Positions 26,136 to 36,042 are shown, counted from the stretch's first letter. The stretch is DNA of 64,000 nt from Paenibacillaceae bacterium (GCA_015057705.1 SVDU01000012.1:62001-126000); one strand, 5' to 3'. A program made the numbers and translations. The notes: generated by a model not told the origin, from the sequence alone.

Positions 26136-27521
26136 TCACTCTAATGAGAAGGATAATAAACTTGCATTTCCACTTCCCCTGTAAGTCAGATAAATTGCCT
26201 GTTTCCCTTCTTCCAGTTCCAAATCAGCAGAGTAATCTTCCCACACATTGGTATACTTTATCTGTATCGTGGCAAGAATTTTTCCATCCCATGCATGTTT
26301 TACTTCGAAATACCCGGCTGCATAACCTCTCGTTGTAATGGTGATACGCTTACAATCCCCACATTCAAAATATTTAAATCCAGCCGTAACACCATCTGTT
26401 ATATTGGCAATGTATCCTGGCTCTTCGTCTCCATCTCTGCCATCCTGCATGATCTTCGGAATTGGAACTTCCGATTTTTGCTCCGTCTGAAATAAATTAC
26501 ACGCCAGATAGGCACCATATGTTCCTTTCCCCGGCAGAACACCTCCCATACCGCTGGTTGTGATCTCCACCTGGGGGATCTTTCCGTCTTCCAGAATCGT
26601 AACAGGCTCTGCGCAGCCCTGGCGACTGTACCAGGTTCCATTGGTATGCCTGTGATAAAAAATATACCATTTTTCCAGAATTTCTACCAGGCTTCCGTGA
26701 TTATTGGCTGCAAAAGCTGTGTGCATCCTTGCTGGTTTATATGTATCAATTCCCTCATCACAATTGCTGACAATCACTCCACCATAAGTGAATCCTCTTA
26801 CCGGACTGTCACTGACTGCGTAGCAAAGTTCATGCATAGCTATAGAGGAATAGATAAAATAATAGGTATTGCCTTTTTTCCTGATGGAAGGTGCTTCAAA
26901 GAATTCATGACCCTCAAAACCAGTACCTGCACTATAAGGCTTACTTGGTGCAATCACAACTGGTTCTTCTAAAATGGTTACCATATCATCCGCAAGCACC
27001 GTCACCATAGCGCCATATCTGGTGTCATCCTGGGGGCCGCAGAAACCGCAGTAGAGATAAATTTTATTATCTTCTCTTAATACTCCAGGGTCGAACTGGG
27101 GCTGGTCACCCGGCCGCTCTCCCAGACGCCCTCCACTGAGATCCTTTACATATCCGTAAAACTCATATCTGCCTGCCGGAGTATCACAAACTGCAACCGA
27201 TACCACCGGGACCTTGTCAAGGACGTAGTAAAGATAATATCTGCCGTCGGATCCCATGACCACATCCGGCGCATAAAGACACATCTTTCCCTCTTTGTTC
27301 ATGGGATCACTTGTCTTTGGATAAATCACGCCTTCATACCGCCAGTTTCCAAGATCATCCACTGGTGCTGACCAGCAGACGTAATCTCCCAGGCAGAAAA
27401 CGTAACCATTAAAAAAATCATGGGAACCATAAACATACACTCTGTCCCCAAACACATATGGTTCCCCGTCGGGAATATATTCCCATGAGGGCAAATAGGG
27501 ATTCACTGCATATTTTTTCAT
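26136..27521 (-). CDS. Glycoside hydrolase family 43 enzyme with C-terminal CBM6-like domain
   Basis: Five-bladed beta-propeller glycosidase of 461 residues acting on arabinose or xylose side chains. The catalytic triad of GH43 is visible: general base Asp18 (YIPDGEPYV), pKa-modulating Asp86 (LYAPDVV) and general acid Glu209 (FFEAPSIRK). Residues 340-461 look like a carbohydrate-binding beta-sandwich (ending YLTYRGSGNASLLSFSLE). No signal peptide is visible, so it is predicted to be cytoplasmic and to act on imported oligosaccharides. It is the last gene of the LacI-controlled operon. Confidence 0.9.
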   Translation of the reverse strand: MKKYAVNPYLPSWEYIPDGEPYVFGDRVYVYGSHDFFNGYVFCLGDYVCWSAPVDDLGNWRYEGVIYPKTSDPMNKEGKMCLYAPDVVMGSDGRYYLYYVLDKVPVVSVAVCDTPAGRYEFYGYVKDLSGGRLGERPGDQPQFDPGVLREDNKIYLYCGFCGPQDDTRYGAMVTVLADDMVTILEEPVVIAPSKPYSAGTGFEGHEFFEAPSIRKKGNTYYFIYSSIAMHELCYAVSDSPVRGFTYGGVIVSNCDEGIDTYKPARMHTAFAANNHGSLVEILEKWYIFYHRHTNGTWYSRQGCAEPVTILEDGKIPQVEITTSGMGGVLPGKGTYGAYLACNLFQTEQKSEVPIPKIMQDGRDGDEEPGYIANITDGVTAGFKYFECGDCKRITITTRGYAAGYFEVKHAWDGKILATIQIKYTNVWEDYSADLELEEGKQAIYLTYRGSGNASLLSFSLE

Positions 27522-27550
27522 CTTATCTCCATTTCTGCAATCACCTGTTG

Positions 27551-29065
27551 CTATACGAATTTTTCCTTCAGCCTGTCTAATAAAAATTTCATCAGTTCCT
27601 GCTCATTCTGCTGATTCATAGCAATTTTTTCTGTGGAAAACAAAATTCCATCCGGATTTTCATTTGTAAACGGCTGCCATACCGGCATTGGTGTTCCATC
27701 TGCATCATCTCCGTTTGGATCGCCTGTCTTAACAAAATTCGTCCAGTAATTTGCCATGCACCTTGCCAGATCGTAATGCTTTCCTTTAAAAGGCCTCCAG
27801 CATTTTGCAAGTGTTTCAAAAAAGAACCATAAATCAACGGAGTGAAAGTTCCCCGGTTGATCCCAGCCTGGAATATCTGCATCAAAGGTATAATAATAGC
27901 AATTAACCGGATTGCCAATTTGGGCATTTTTATGAAATAATCCCCTTACGGCAAACTCTATGCTGCTTACGGAACCGGAATTTCCTTCTTCATCCCTCTT
28001 TTCGCTTCCCAGCAGACGAAGAAATTCCTCTTCCCGCCCAGGAAACAGCGTCTTTATCTTTTCCATTAACTCCTCATCGGAATCTGAATGGATGGAATCA
28101 AAAAATTCATCTGAAGTATTACCCGCCATAACGGGAACCATGGCTCTCTTATTTTCCATAATACGTTGAAAAGAATTACCAAAACAAAATACTTCGTCTA
28201 TGACAGTTCCCATAAAGCCGCCAAACTGCTCATATTTTTCATGCAGCAACTTTCCGTCCATGGCTCTAGCCTGAGCCAGATCTTTTGCGCCGATAAATTC
28301 AAAGAATTTCTCACCTGTTTTTTCTGCATCCGCAAGTGTATGGCTGAATGGATCGGAATTTTGGTCGTATGGGCGGCAGAAAACTCCGCTTAACACAATT
28401 GCTTTTTGAAACAGACCCTCACTTTTTGGCGTGGTCAGATGGGTCATCACACTGCCGCCGCCCGCTGACTGCCCTGCTATGGTTATATTTTTAGAATCGC
28501 CTCCAAATGCCTCTATATTTCTGACAACCCATTTTAATCCAGCCAGCTGATCAAGATGGCCAAAATTAGCCGGAGCCTCAGGCTGTGTGGCGGTCAGTTC
28601 CGGATGGGACAGAAATCCAAACAAATTCACCCGGTAATTAACGGAAACCACAATGACCCCTCTCCTGGCCAGCCGCTCTCCGTCAAATTCCATCTCGGCG
28701 GTATATCCACATTGCAGCCCGCCTCCAAAATACCATACCAGAACAGGAAGTTTCTCATCCGTTTTCTTTGCTCCTGTCCAGATATTCAGATAAAGGCAGT
28801 CTTCACTCATTGCTATCTCCGGGTCCACGTGCCATTCCCTGTCATAGATATTATCACTAAGTCCTGGCACTCCCTGCATGGATATGGGCGCAAACCGGAA
28901 ACAGTCACGGACTCCTTCCCAGTTCTCACATGGCTTAGGCTCCCTCCATCTGTTTTCTCCTACCGGCGGTGCTGCAAATGGAATTCCTTTAAATGCAGTG
29001 ATTCTGGGATCTGCTGCCTCAATTCCTCTTACCAGACCATTTTCCGTTTCTGCTATGCGAATCAT
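27551..29065 (-). CDS. Type B carboxylesterase
   Basis: Serine esterase of 504 residues. The nucleophile elbow GQSAGGGS puts the catalytic Ser near residue 200. The oxyanion motif WYFGGGLQCGY and the DCLYLNIW segment are characteristic of the carboxylesterase type B family. ATG 29065 is preferred because GGAAGGGGGG lies upstream; a longer start would add seven residues that run through that site. Within the operon it could remove acetyl or feruloyl groups from imported glycan fragments (inference). No signal peptide. Confidence 0.9.
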   Translation of the reverse strand: MIRIAETENGLVRGIEAADPRITAFKGIPFAAPPVGENRWREPKPCENWEGVRDCFRFAPISMQGVPGLSDNIYDREWHVDPEIAMSEDCLYLNIWTGAKKTDEKLPVLVWYFGGGLQCGYTAEMEFDGERLARRGVIVVSVNYRVNLFGFLSHPELTATQPEAPANFGHLDQLAGLKWVVRNIEAFGGDSKNITIAGQSAGGGSVMTHLTTPKSEGLFQKAIVLSGVFCRPYDQNSDPFSHTLADAEKTGEKFFEFIGAKDLAQARAMDGKLLHEKYEQFGGFMGTVIDEVFCFGNSFQRIMENKRAMVPVMAGNTSDEFFDSIHSDSDEELMEKIKTLFPGREEEFLRLLGSEKRDEEGNSGSVSSIEFAVRGLFHKNAQIGNPVNCYYYTFDADIPGWDQPGNFHSVDLWFFFETLAKCWRPFKGKHYDLARCMANYWTNFVKTGDPNGDDADGTPMPVWQPFTNENPDGILFSTEKIAMNQQNEQELMKFLLDRLKEKFV

Positions 29066-29085
29066 AATAGCCCCCCTTCCTGGCA

Positions 29086-31038
29086 TTACAGTTTTCTTGG
29101 ATCAATGAGATAGATCTTTTCAGGTACCAGATCTCCAAACGGACCAGGATTGCATTGATCACCCTCCAGCAGCATTCCGAAGAAATCACTGGAAACCTGC
29201 GGATCTTTTTTTACCGTTTTAATATCCTCTATTTTCATCACATATTGATGACGATCTCTTCCCCTCATGGTATCCCATGGATACTTATCTGCAGAATGGA
29301 ACTGAAGTGTATACTGCTCCGTATCCACATCGATCTGAAAGATTCCCTCCTGCCCCTCTTTGTCAAACCCATAAAATTCCTGCCATGCAGGAAGGTCAAG
29401 ACAGCAGGGGGGAGCCGGATATAGAATTCTTAAATACCCCCCATTCATGGAAACATAGAGATTTCCCTCCGCCTGATTCTTTTCCGTGGGCATTTTAATG
29501 GCAGCTTCCCCGCATTCATAAAAGATATTATTTATGATATGAGCGTCTCTTGACGTACCTCCCCTGAGATTGCCATGCATGCGAAAGGCTACCGCCTTGG
29601 CAAAATATCCGGCACTCCGGCATTTCCCGATTAAATTGTTGGCAATGTATAAATGATCCGTTCCCTCGGCGTAAATTGCATATCCATTCACAATTCCGTC
29701 TTCTTCCATCTTATACCATCCCGAAGAACCAGCCTCTTCCTGGACTTTCCCCGCATCAAACCTGCCTTCTACGTTCCAGAATATATTATTATCAATTAAA
29801 TTAACGCCGTCTCTGGTGCACTCTATAAAAACAGCTTCCCGCTGTTCAATTCCGTCTAAGAATAAATTTTGTGTAATCCGGTTGTTTTCATTGTTACAGT
29901 CCAGCCACAGATGATCTGCCCGAAATGTCCTTGTGAAAATGTTTCTTCTGATCAGGCTGTCCCTGCAATTATGTATTTTCATGCCTCCGGCTTCCCAGGA
30001 CAGCTCCATCTTCTGCCATCCTGTTCCTTCAATCACATTGTCTTCGATCAGAAGATTCTGGGCAAATAATCCGGCAATGCCGCATACGCCTGCATCTTTA
30101 ATCCGGCAGCGGCGTATGATAGTGTTTCCGATAATCTGATCTTCTGGCACACAGTGATGCCAGCATTCATTTCCCATATCAATTCCCACACCATTAGCCC
30201 AGTCCACTTCGCAGTCTTCAATGATCCAGTGATGCCCTCTGAAACAGGAAATAGAACCTCTCTGGGGAACCGGCGCACCGCCAGCTGCATGTGAACAGGT
30301 AATTCCCTTCACCTTTATATAGGATAAAAATGGAATCTCAGGTGCAAAGCACTGCTCCCGGCATGTAATCTCTATCAGATGTTTTCCCGGATCCTCGTCA
30401 CCACTTAACCGGAAATGAACAGTCTGGCCATTGGCCTCCACCCAATACCCATTCTCCTGTGTTCCCAGCTGGCCATAAAGCTGTACCTGTAACAGAGGCT
30501 TTCCGTCACAAAATACCATACCCCGCCTGTTTAAATACGTAGTCATATCGGTTTTATCATATTCCAGAAACAGTCTGTCATGAAGAATATTTACTGCACA
30601 GAACGGATTGTATCCCTTAAAATCCTCCGGATTCAGTTTTAATTCCCAGATGGCAATCCCTTCCGCTAACGCATCAGTGGAAAAATGGTTTAGCCTCCAG
30701 CCCTGACTCCGGGTAAAATCCCTTACCTCCACAGAAGCTTTAATCCATACCGGTTCCTTCTGCCACGCCTCGTAGCAGATCATCTGATCGGGGCCGGTTC
30801 CGCCCATGGCAGGGTGTACACATTCTCTGTACACACCGCCATGAATCCATACCCTGGTTCCCGGAACTGCAACAGATGCCGCTTCATTTATCGTCAGAAA
30901 AGGTCTCTGGATACTTCCGTCATGTTCCCCTGACTCCCCATCCTGATTGCAGTCGACATGCAGCTCCTGCTCATATCTTTGTTCCTGCTCCCAGAACGCG
31001 AAGCTTTTGCCCTCCGGAAGTATTGACGTAATATCCAT
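29086..31038 (-). CDS. Right-handed parallel beta-helix protein (DUF1565-like)
   Basis: Large protein of 650 residues dominated by PbH1-type beta-helix turns, for example IIRRCRIKDAGVCGIAGLF, NLLIEDNVIEGTGW and RITQNLFLDG, repeated through about residues 230-500. The N-terminus (EHDGSIQRPFLTINEAASVA, then PGTRVWIHGGVY) is the common beginning of DUF1565 or pectate-lyase-like glycan-processing proteins. No signal peptide is seen, which argues for cytoplasmic action. Function is inferred from fold and operon context: possibly a lyase or hydrolase for pectin- or arabinan-derived sugars. Confidence 0.82.
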   Translation of the reverse strand: MDITSILPEGKSFAFWEQEQRYEQELHVDCNQDGESGEHDGSIQRPFLTINEAASVAVPGTRVWIHGGVYRECVHPAMGGTGPDQMICYEAWQKEPVWIKASVEVRDFTRSQGWRLNHFSTDALAEGIAIWELKLNPEDFKGYNPFCAVNILHDRLFLEYDKTDMTTYLNRRGMVFCDGKPLLQVQLYGQLGTQENGYWVEANGQTVHFRLSGDEDPGKHLIEITCREQCFAPEIPFLSYIKVKGITCSHAAGGAPVPQRGSISCFRGHHWIIEDCEVDWANGVGIDMGNECWHHCVPEDQIIGNTIIRRCRIKDAGVCGIAGLFAQNLLIEDNVIEGTGWQKMELSWEAGGMKIHNCRDSLIRRNIFTRTFRADHLWLDCNNENNRITQNLFLDGIEQREAVFIECTRDGVNLIDNNIFWNVEGRFDAGKVQEEAGSSGWYKMEEDGIVNGYAIYAEGTDHLYIANNLIGKCRSAGYFAKAVAFRMHGNLRGGTSRDAHIINNIFYECGEAAIKMPTEKNQAEGNLYVSMNGGYLRILYPAPPCCLDLPAWQEFYGFDKEGQEGIFQIDVDTEQYTLQFHSADKYPWDTMRGRDRHQYVMKIEDIKTVKKDPQVSSDFFGMLLEGDQCNPGPFGDLVPEKIYLIDPRKL

Positions 31039-31061
31039 GATTTCTCCTCTTTCATGAGTCT

Positions 31062-32801
31062 TTATTTTTTATTGACTGCCAGTTTAGCGTCTAACTCAAT
31101 CTGGTACTTTTCTTTGTCAAACTGAGACAGTTCCTGGAATCCCATTCCGTCCATCTGGGTACACATCTCACTCCACAGAGAATCAAACTCTCCATCATCC
31201 TTTGCATAGATCATTCTCCAGGAATAATCGCTGAACAAATCACTGCACTGTTTGCGGATTATGGATATATCAGCCGGATCACTTGGAAGGGATACGCTGA
31301 CATTGGGGCTGATTAACAGAATATTATTCTTTTTCATATAATCAACGGGTTCTGCTGCACCGAATTTAGCTGCCCAGTCTTTCTTCATCTGCGTCATTGT
31401 GGCTGCCTTATAGGTACTCCAGTAATCTTTGTTATAGGGTTCTCCTGTTGCTGGATTTTTACTGATGGCATCCACCATCCACTGATTAATAGCATTATTT
31501 CCGTCGTTGAATCCGCCGCCGCCGAATTCGTCTGGTACGGTGACATTATCCATTAACGCATTATCATTAATAAGTGTATATTTTCCGTCACTGCCTACAG
31601 TATAGTTAAATCCATTCAAGCCAATGTGCTGATAGTTTAACCCCTCCGGACTTGCATACCAATTGAGGAAATCCATAATTCTCTGATACTTGGCACCATC
31701 CACCTGGGAACCGACGGCAAAAACACGTCCGCTGCCGTAATATGTATCTGCATCCGCATAATAGATCTGATCCTTAATCGGTGTATAAATAAATGCTGTG
31801 CCATCCTTTAACCGGTCCTGTGTATTCCAGAATCCAACCTGCCAGTTATACCACATTAGATAGACTCTTCCGGTTTTCATCTTATCACAGGCCGTATTCC
31901 AATCCTGGGTACCGGAATCAGGATCCACGATTCCTCTCCTGTTTGCATCATTTAAGAAATGAAGCATCTTATAATAGGCACCATCTTTGCTGTTTACAGG
32001 GATAAATGTATTGTCCGGCTTTAAAATATTGGAGCCCTTTATTATTTCACCATACCAGGTTGTCAGCTGTGTTACATTGGCAATTCCTAACATCCCGTCT
32101 CCGCCATCCCAGTCTTTCCACAAAGACAGGGGATATGCCGGATCTCCGGCACTGTTGGTGGGGTGTGCCTTCATCATCTTTTCCAGGATATCTAAGAGAT
32201 CATCCGTATTCTTTATATCCGGGCGCCCCAGTTCTGAGTAAAGATCCCATCTTAAAAGGGGGCTTGATTTAATTACATCCTGAGAATAGGATGTAGGTGA
32301 TGTATTGGTCATCTGGCATGGAATTCCATAAATTTTACCATCTTTATTTTCCGGCAGAGCCTTATTTAATACAGTAATCTGATCGTTATATGTCATTAAA
32401 TCAGGATAATTTTTGATATCTGCCGTAATATCCTTAATTAATCCTGCTTTTACACAGTCTGTAAAATCCGTGCGTTCCAGCAGAACAATATCACCTAAAT
32501 TCCCTGTACTGCAGCGGGTCTGGTAAATTCCGTTACCGGCCACCTGAGGCGATATCATATTCAGTTCGATGTTAAACTTATCCTTTACCACCTTTGCAAA
32601 CCACCCAGCCTGGGTTCCCTGATAATTTGCGGCAACATCATAAAAATCAAATGTCATTGGTTCGTCATAGTTCCCCGTTCCTGTTCCAGCTGCCGCTGCT
32701 GTTTTTGTTGCCTCCGTCGCTGCCGGCCCCGCACAACCTGCCACCATAACTGCCGCCATAGCTGCTGACAGCACCTGAAACGCTCTCTTTTTTACTCTCA
32801 T
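31062..32801 (-). CDS. LplA-like sugar ABC transporter substrate-binding lipoprotein
   Basis: Large extracellular solute-binding protein of 579 residues, with lipobox MAAVMVAGC. The length and the partner permeases match the LplABC-type importers widespread in Paenibacillus and Lachnospiraceae. It follows the two permease genes and is followed by the beta-helix protein, esterase and GH43 gene. No ATPase is encoded in the operon; a shared multifunctional ATPase is assumed. Ligand probably an oligosaccharide (inference). Confidence 0.92.
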   Translation of the reverse strand: MRVKKRAFQVLSAAMAAVMVAGCAGPAATEATKTAAAAGTGTGNYDEPMTFDFYDVAANYQGTQAGWFAKVVKDKFNIELNMISPQVAGNGIYQTRCSTGNLGDIVLLERTDFTDCVKAGLIKDITADIKNYPDLMTYNDQITVLNKALPENKDGKIYGIPCQMTNTSPTSYSQDVIKSSPLLRWDLYSELGRPDIKNTDDLLDILEKMMKAHPTNSAGDPAYPLSLWKDWDGGDGMLGIANVTQLTTWYGEIIKGSNILKPDNTFIPVNSKDGAYYKMLHFLNDANRRGIVDPDSGTQDWNTACDKMKTGRVYLMWYNWQVGFWNTQDRLKDGTAFIYTPIKDQIYYADADTYYGSGRVFAVGSQVDGAKYQRIMDFLNWYASPEGLNYQHIGLNGFNYTVGSDGKYTLINDNALMDNVTVPDEFGGGGFNDGNNAINQWMVDAISKNPATGEPYNKDYWSTYKAATMTQMKKDWAAKFGAAEPVDYMKKNNILLISPNVSVSLPSDPADISIIRKQCSDLFSDYSWRMIYAKDDGEFDSLWSEMCTQMDGMGFQELSQFDKEKYQIELDAKLAVNKK

Positions 32802-32832
32802 ACACTGCTCCCTTCTTTTATTTGCATTGTTA

Positions 32833-33756
32833 TTATCCTTTTACAGCGCCGATCATAATTCCTTTTACAAAAAATCCCTGGAAAACCGGATAAATTAATA
32901 TAATCGGTGCAACTACTACAATCGTAACGGTCATACGGATGGAGGTTGCAGTCTGGGAGTGAGCCAGGCTTGCCGCCATCTGTGCCGAGGAAGCATTACT
33001 ATTGGCAAGTGACTTTAAAGAACTTGCCTGATTAATGTACTGGTAAAGGGTAAACTGAAGAGTATACAGCCGTTTATCCGTTACCAGAAGCAGTGTATCC
33101 TGAAATGCATTCCATTGGGTAACTGCGGTAAAAATTGCCACGGTTGCAAGAATGGGTTTTATTAATGGGGTAATTATCTGAAAAAATATTTTAAGCGTGC
33201 CAGCCCCATCTATCTCCGCCGCATCCTGCAATTCTCCGGGAATGGATTCCACAAAGGTCTTGCATAAGACAATGTAAAAGGGTGATACTGCAACCGGCAG
33301 AATATAACCCCAGAAATTATTGGTTAAATGAAGATTCCGCATTGTAATGTACCAGGGAATAATACCTGCATTAAAATACATGGTTGCAACCACAAAGCGA
33401 TACCAGAATTTTCTCTTCCACATGGATTCCTTTGTAAACATATATCCCAGAAAAGCAGCAATAAATACTGTGACAATTGTCCCAATCACCGTCCTGGCAA
33501 CGGAAATCTTAAGAGCTGAAAACAATCCGGGAATCTTAAGAACAGAAACATAATTGTTAAAATGGATTCCAATGGGCCAGAAAAGGACCTTGCCTCTTTC
33601 GCTTAAATTATTGGCACTGATGGTATTAATAAATATGTAGTAAAAGGGATAAACGCATATAAATGTAAAAAATAAATAGACAATACAGGTAATGGTATCA
33701 ATCACATAATCTTCTAAACTTCGTTTTCTTTTATGCTTTTTAACGATTTCTCTCAT
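32833..33756 (-). CDS. LplC-like sugar ABC transporter permease
   Basis: Six-helix permease with the EAA loop LQDAAEIDGAGTLKIFFQIITP. About 307 residues from ATG 33756, where AAAGGGG lies five bases upstream. An alternative ATG at 33777 overlaps the upstream stop (TAATG) and would add seven residues; both are plausible. Ends GIMIGAVKG, typical of this permease group. Confidence 0.88.
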   Translation of the reverse strand: MREIVKKHKRKRSLEDYVIDTITCIVYLFFTFICVYPFYYIFINTISANNLSERGKVLFWPIGIHFNNYVSVLKIPGLFSALKISVARTVIGTIVTVFIAAFLGYMFTKESMWKRKFWYRFVVATMYFNAGIIPWYITMRNLHLTNNFWGYILPVAVSPFYIVLCKTFVESIPGELQDAAEIDGAGTLKIFFQIITPLIKPILATVAIFTAVTQWNAFQDTLLLVTDKRLYTLQFTLYQYINQASSLKSLANSNASSAQMAASLAHSQTATSIRMTVTIVVVAPIILIYPVFQGFFVKGIMIGAVKG

Positions 33757-33776
33757 TTCTTCCCCTTTCTGCTTCA

Positions 33777-34697
33777 TTAAACAAATCCTTCCCCTCTTAC
33801 CATCTTGGAAATCTGGTTTGTCGCACACAGCAGCAATACACTTACAATACTTTTAAACATACTAATGGCAGTTGACAGGGAATAACCCCCGCTTCCCATC
33901 GCAATATTGTAAACATACAAATCCAATACCTGAATGTAATCTTTATTAAAGGCATTTTGAAAAACAAAGTACTGTTCCAATCCGTTTGTCAGAAAATTAG
34001 CGAGATTGAGCATAACAAGCACAAAAAATGTGGGAATTAAACCAGGGATTGTGATATGCCAGATCACCTGCATTCTGCTGGCTCCATCTACTCTGGCAGC
34101 TTCCTTCAGCTGTTCATCGATTCCGGATATGGCTGCAATATACATAATCGCTGCCCACCCTGCGTTTTTCCAGGTAAGCCACAGCCACATTTTAAACCAG
34201 ATATGATTTGCAGACTGGAGAAACAGCTGGGGCGTCTTTAATATTCCCAGATTCAACAGCAGGCTGTTTATAACACCGGTACTGTTAAATATGCAGTATG
34301 CAATAGAATACACCAGAACCCAGCTGATGAAATTCGGCAATGTAGTCGCAGTCTGGACAAATACTTTAAATGGTTTCCATTTAATTTCATTGAGAAATAC
34401 TGCAAAAATCATGGGGAACCAGGAAAACAAAAGGCTGAGTCCGCTGATGGCAAAGGTGTTTCTTAAAACAGCCAGCAGCTGTTTTAGCTTAACGTCATTG
34501 GTTAAAAGAGACGTAAACCATTTGAAGCCCACAAACTGTTTCATACTAAGAGGAAATGGCGGCTTATAATCAAAAAATGCATAGACCCAGCCATATAACG
34601 GATAATACGAAAACACTGCAACTAAAATAAGAAACGGTAACACGTACATAAATTCTCTGAATGCCCTTGCTTTCTTCCTGTCATTAAACATTCTCAT
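33777..34697 (-). CDS. LplB-like sugar ABC transporter permease
   Basis: Partner permease of 306 residues with six membrane helices and the EAA motif LKEAARVDGASRMQVIWHITIP. It is the first gene of the operon and starts at ATG 34697 with AAAGGA upstream; a TTG one codon earlier is also in frame. The leader of about 80 bases between promoter and start contains one of two LacI operators. Confidence 0.92.
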   Translation of the reverse strand: MRMFNDRKKARAFREFMYVLPFLILVAVFSYYPLYGWVYAFFDYKPPFPLSMKQFVGFKWFTSLLTNDVKLKQLLAVLRNTFAISGLSLLFSWFPMIFAVFLNEIKWKPFKVFVQTATTLPNFISWVLVYSIAYCIFNSTGVINSLLLNLGILKTPQLFLQSANHIWFKMWLWLTWKNAGWAAIMYIAAISGIDEQLKEAARVDGASRMQVIWHITIPGLIPTFFVLVMLNLANFLTNGLEQYFVFQNAFNKDYIQVLDLYVYNIAMGSGGYSLSTAISMFKSIVSVLLLCATNQISKMVRGEGFV

Positions 34698-34757
34698 CAA
34701 ATCATCCTTTCCTGTTCTTACAGTTTCTTAACATGTTAAGGATCTGTATCTCCCTTT

Positions 34758-34771
34758 GTAAAACGTTTTAC
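34758..34771. promoter_or_regulatory. LacI-type operator O1
   Basis: GTAAAACGTTTTAC is a perfect 14-bp palindrome with central CG, located 12 bases downstream of the -10 and therefore over the transcription start. It shares the core TAAAACGTTTTA with a second site at 34912-34923. Confidence 0.8.
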
Positions 34772-34783
34772 CTATTGAATAAA

Positions 34784-34812
34784 ATTATATTCCAACCCAT
34801 GTATATAGTCAA
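34784..34812 (-). promoter_or_regulatory. Sigma-A promoter of the beta-helix/GH43 operon
   Basis: Minus strand TTGACT (34807-34812), exactly 17 bases, then a perfect TATAAT (34784-34789). Operator O1 lies immediately downstream and O2 about 100 bases upstream, consistent with repression by the upstream LacI protein. Confidence 0.8.
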
Positions 34813-34911
34813 CTAATATCGGTTTTATTTTGTGTTATTTGTATGTTTTAAACAACTATTAATTCATATAATTATACTTAATTACTATGTTTTTTCTTTT
34901 TTATTTATGTA

Positions 34912-34923
34912 TAAAACGTTTTA
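34912..34923. promoter_or_regulatory. LacI-type operator O2
   Basis: TAAAACGTTTTA is identical to the core of O1. The centre-to-centre distance is 153 bases, about 14.5 helical turns, so repression by DNA looping is conceivable. It lies between the lacI terminator and the operon promoter. Confidence 0.7.
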
Positions 34924-34933
34924 CATTAAATCA

Positions 34934-34974
34934 AAAAAGCAGATGCCGTCTGAATGTCATGGCATCTGCTTTTT
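34934..34974 (-). terminator. Terminator of the lacI gene
   Basis: A perfect 14-bp stem (AAAAAGCAGATGCC at 34934-34947 with GGCATCTGCTTTTT at 34961-34974) with a 13-base loop, followed on the minus strand by TTTTTTGATTT. It separates lacI from the operon it controls. Confidence 0.85.
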
Positions 34975-34995
34975 ATCTGTGCTGATATCTATCTC

Positions 34996-36042
34996 TTATA
35001 TTAATTTTTTTACTGATTTTCTGAGAACCATAGTACATGGCAGCGCTATCTGACTCATCTGCTGCTCTGTCTGTCCCTCTTCTTTGTCTAATGTCCGGAT
35101 TAATAACTCCGCCGCCTTTTTCCCAATCTCTTTCAGGGGAAGTGCCGCCGTAGTCAGCGAAGGGCGGAAATATTCGGCTATCACCTGATCATCAAATCCC
35201 ACCACGGATACATCCTCCGGTGCTTCCAGTCCACTCTCTTCCAGATAATCATAGACTCCGCCTGCAATCACATCCGAAAAACAGAATATGGCTGTAACGT
35301 TCTTCTTGATCAGTGTGTCAGCCCCTTCATAACCACTCTCCCGGTCCCAGTTTCCATAGCTTACAAGATCTGGATTGTAAAAGATTTTTCTGTCATATAA
35401 AGCTCTCTGGTATCCAAGAAGCCGTTTATCCATATGGATGTTATCTTTTCTTCCACCGATCACTCCGATCTTTTCGTGCCCCATTTTCAGAAGATATTCT
35501 GTCATATCATATCCACCCTTCTCATCGTCAATTACGACGGAAGGGAAGCGGGGCGTATGGGGATACCCGTAGGTCATGACTGCCGGGATACTAAAATCAT
35601 CATCAAAACATCGCATATTTCTAGCGTGCCCCGGTACATAAATAATCCCATCCACTTTAATTGACAAAAGCTCCTGAATTGCCGGATTTAAGACAGAATA
35701 ATATTCCTCTTCATCCTGATACCATTGTTCATTCCATCTGGCATACAGACGGAGATTTACCATAATTGTTCTGTAATTTTTCGCCTCACAATAAGACATG
35801 ATGCTTTCAATAATAATCGGAGCGGAAAAAAGCGAGATATCTTCGGCAATAATCCCAATTAATTTGGTCTTTTTCTTTCGCAGACCCTGAGCAATATAGT
35901 TGGGTTGATAACCGGTTTCCTTTATCACCTGTAATACTCTCTGCCTTGTATCCTCACTTACTTTTGGTATCCCATTTAAAATGTTGGATACCGTGGATAC
36001 GGATACGTCACATCTTTTTGCTATTTCCTTTAATGTCACCAT
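34996..36042 (-). CDS. LacI family repressor of the beta-helix/GH43 operon
   Basis: Transcriptional repressor of 348 residues. The HTH (TLKEIAKRCDVSVSTVSNILNG) is at 3-25, and the effector domain begins IGIIAEDISLFSAPI. It lies directly upstream of a carbohydrate operon that carries two matching palindromic operators, which fits local control. The HTH recognition helix differs from that of the lacI at 4154, in line with the different operator sequence. The inducer is probably a sugar from the imported glycan. Confidence 0.92.
   Translation of the reverse strand: MVTLKEIAKRCDVSVSTVSNILNGIPKVSEDTRQRVLQVIKETGYQPNYIAQGLRKKKTKLIGIIAEDISLFSAPIIIESIMSYCEAKNYRTIMVNLRLYARWNEQWYQDEEEYYSVLNPAIQELLSIKVDGIIYVPGHARNMRCFDDDFSIPAVMTYGYPHTPRFPSVVIDDEKGGYDMTEYLLKMGHEKIGVIGGRKDNIHMDKRLLGYQRALYDRKIFYNPDLVSYGNWDRESGYEGADTLIKKNVTAIFCFSDVIAGGVYDYLEESGLEAPEDVSVVGFDDQVIAEYFRPSLTTAALPLKEIGKKAAELLIRTLDKEEGQTEQQMSQIALPCTMVLRKSVKKLI

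Noticed and set aside
34758-34923. The two palindromes as CcpA cre sites
   Set aside because: The spacing between the TG/CA ends and the central CG does not match the cre consensus, while both sites match a LacI-type palindrome.
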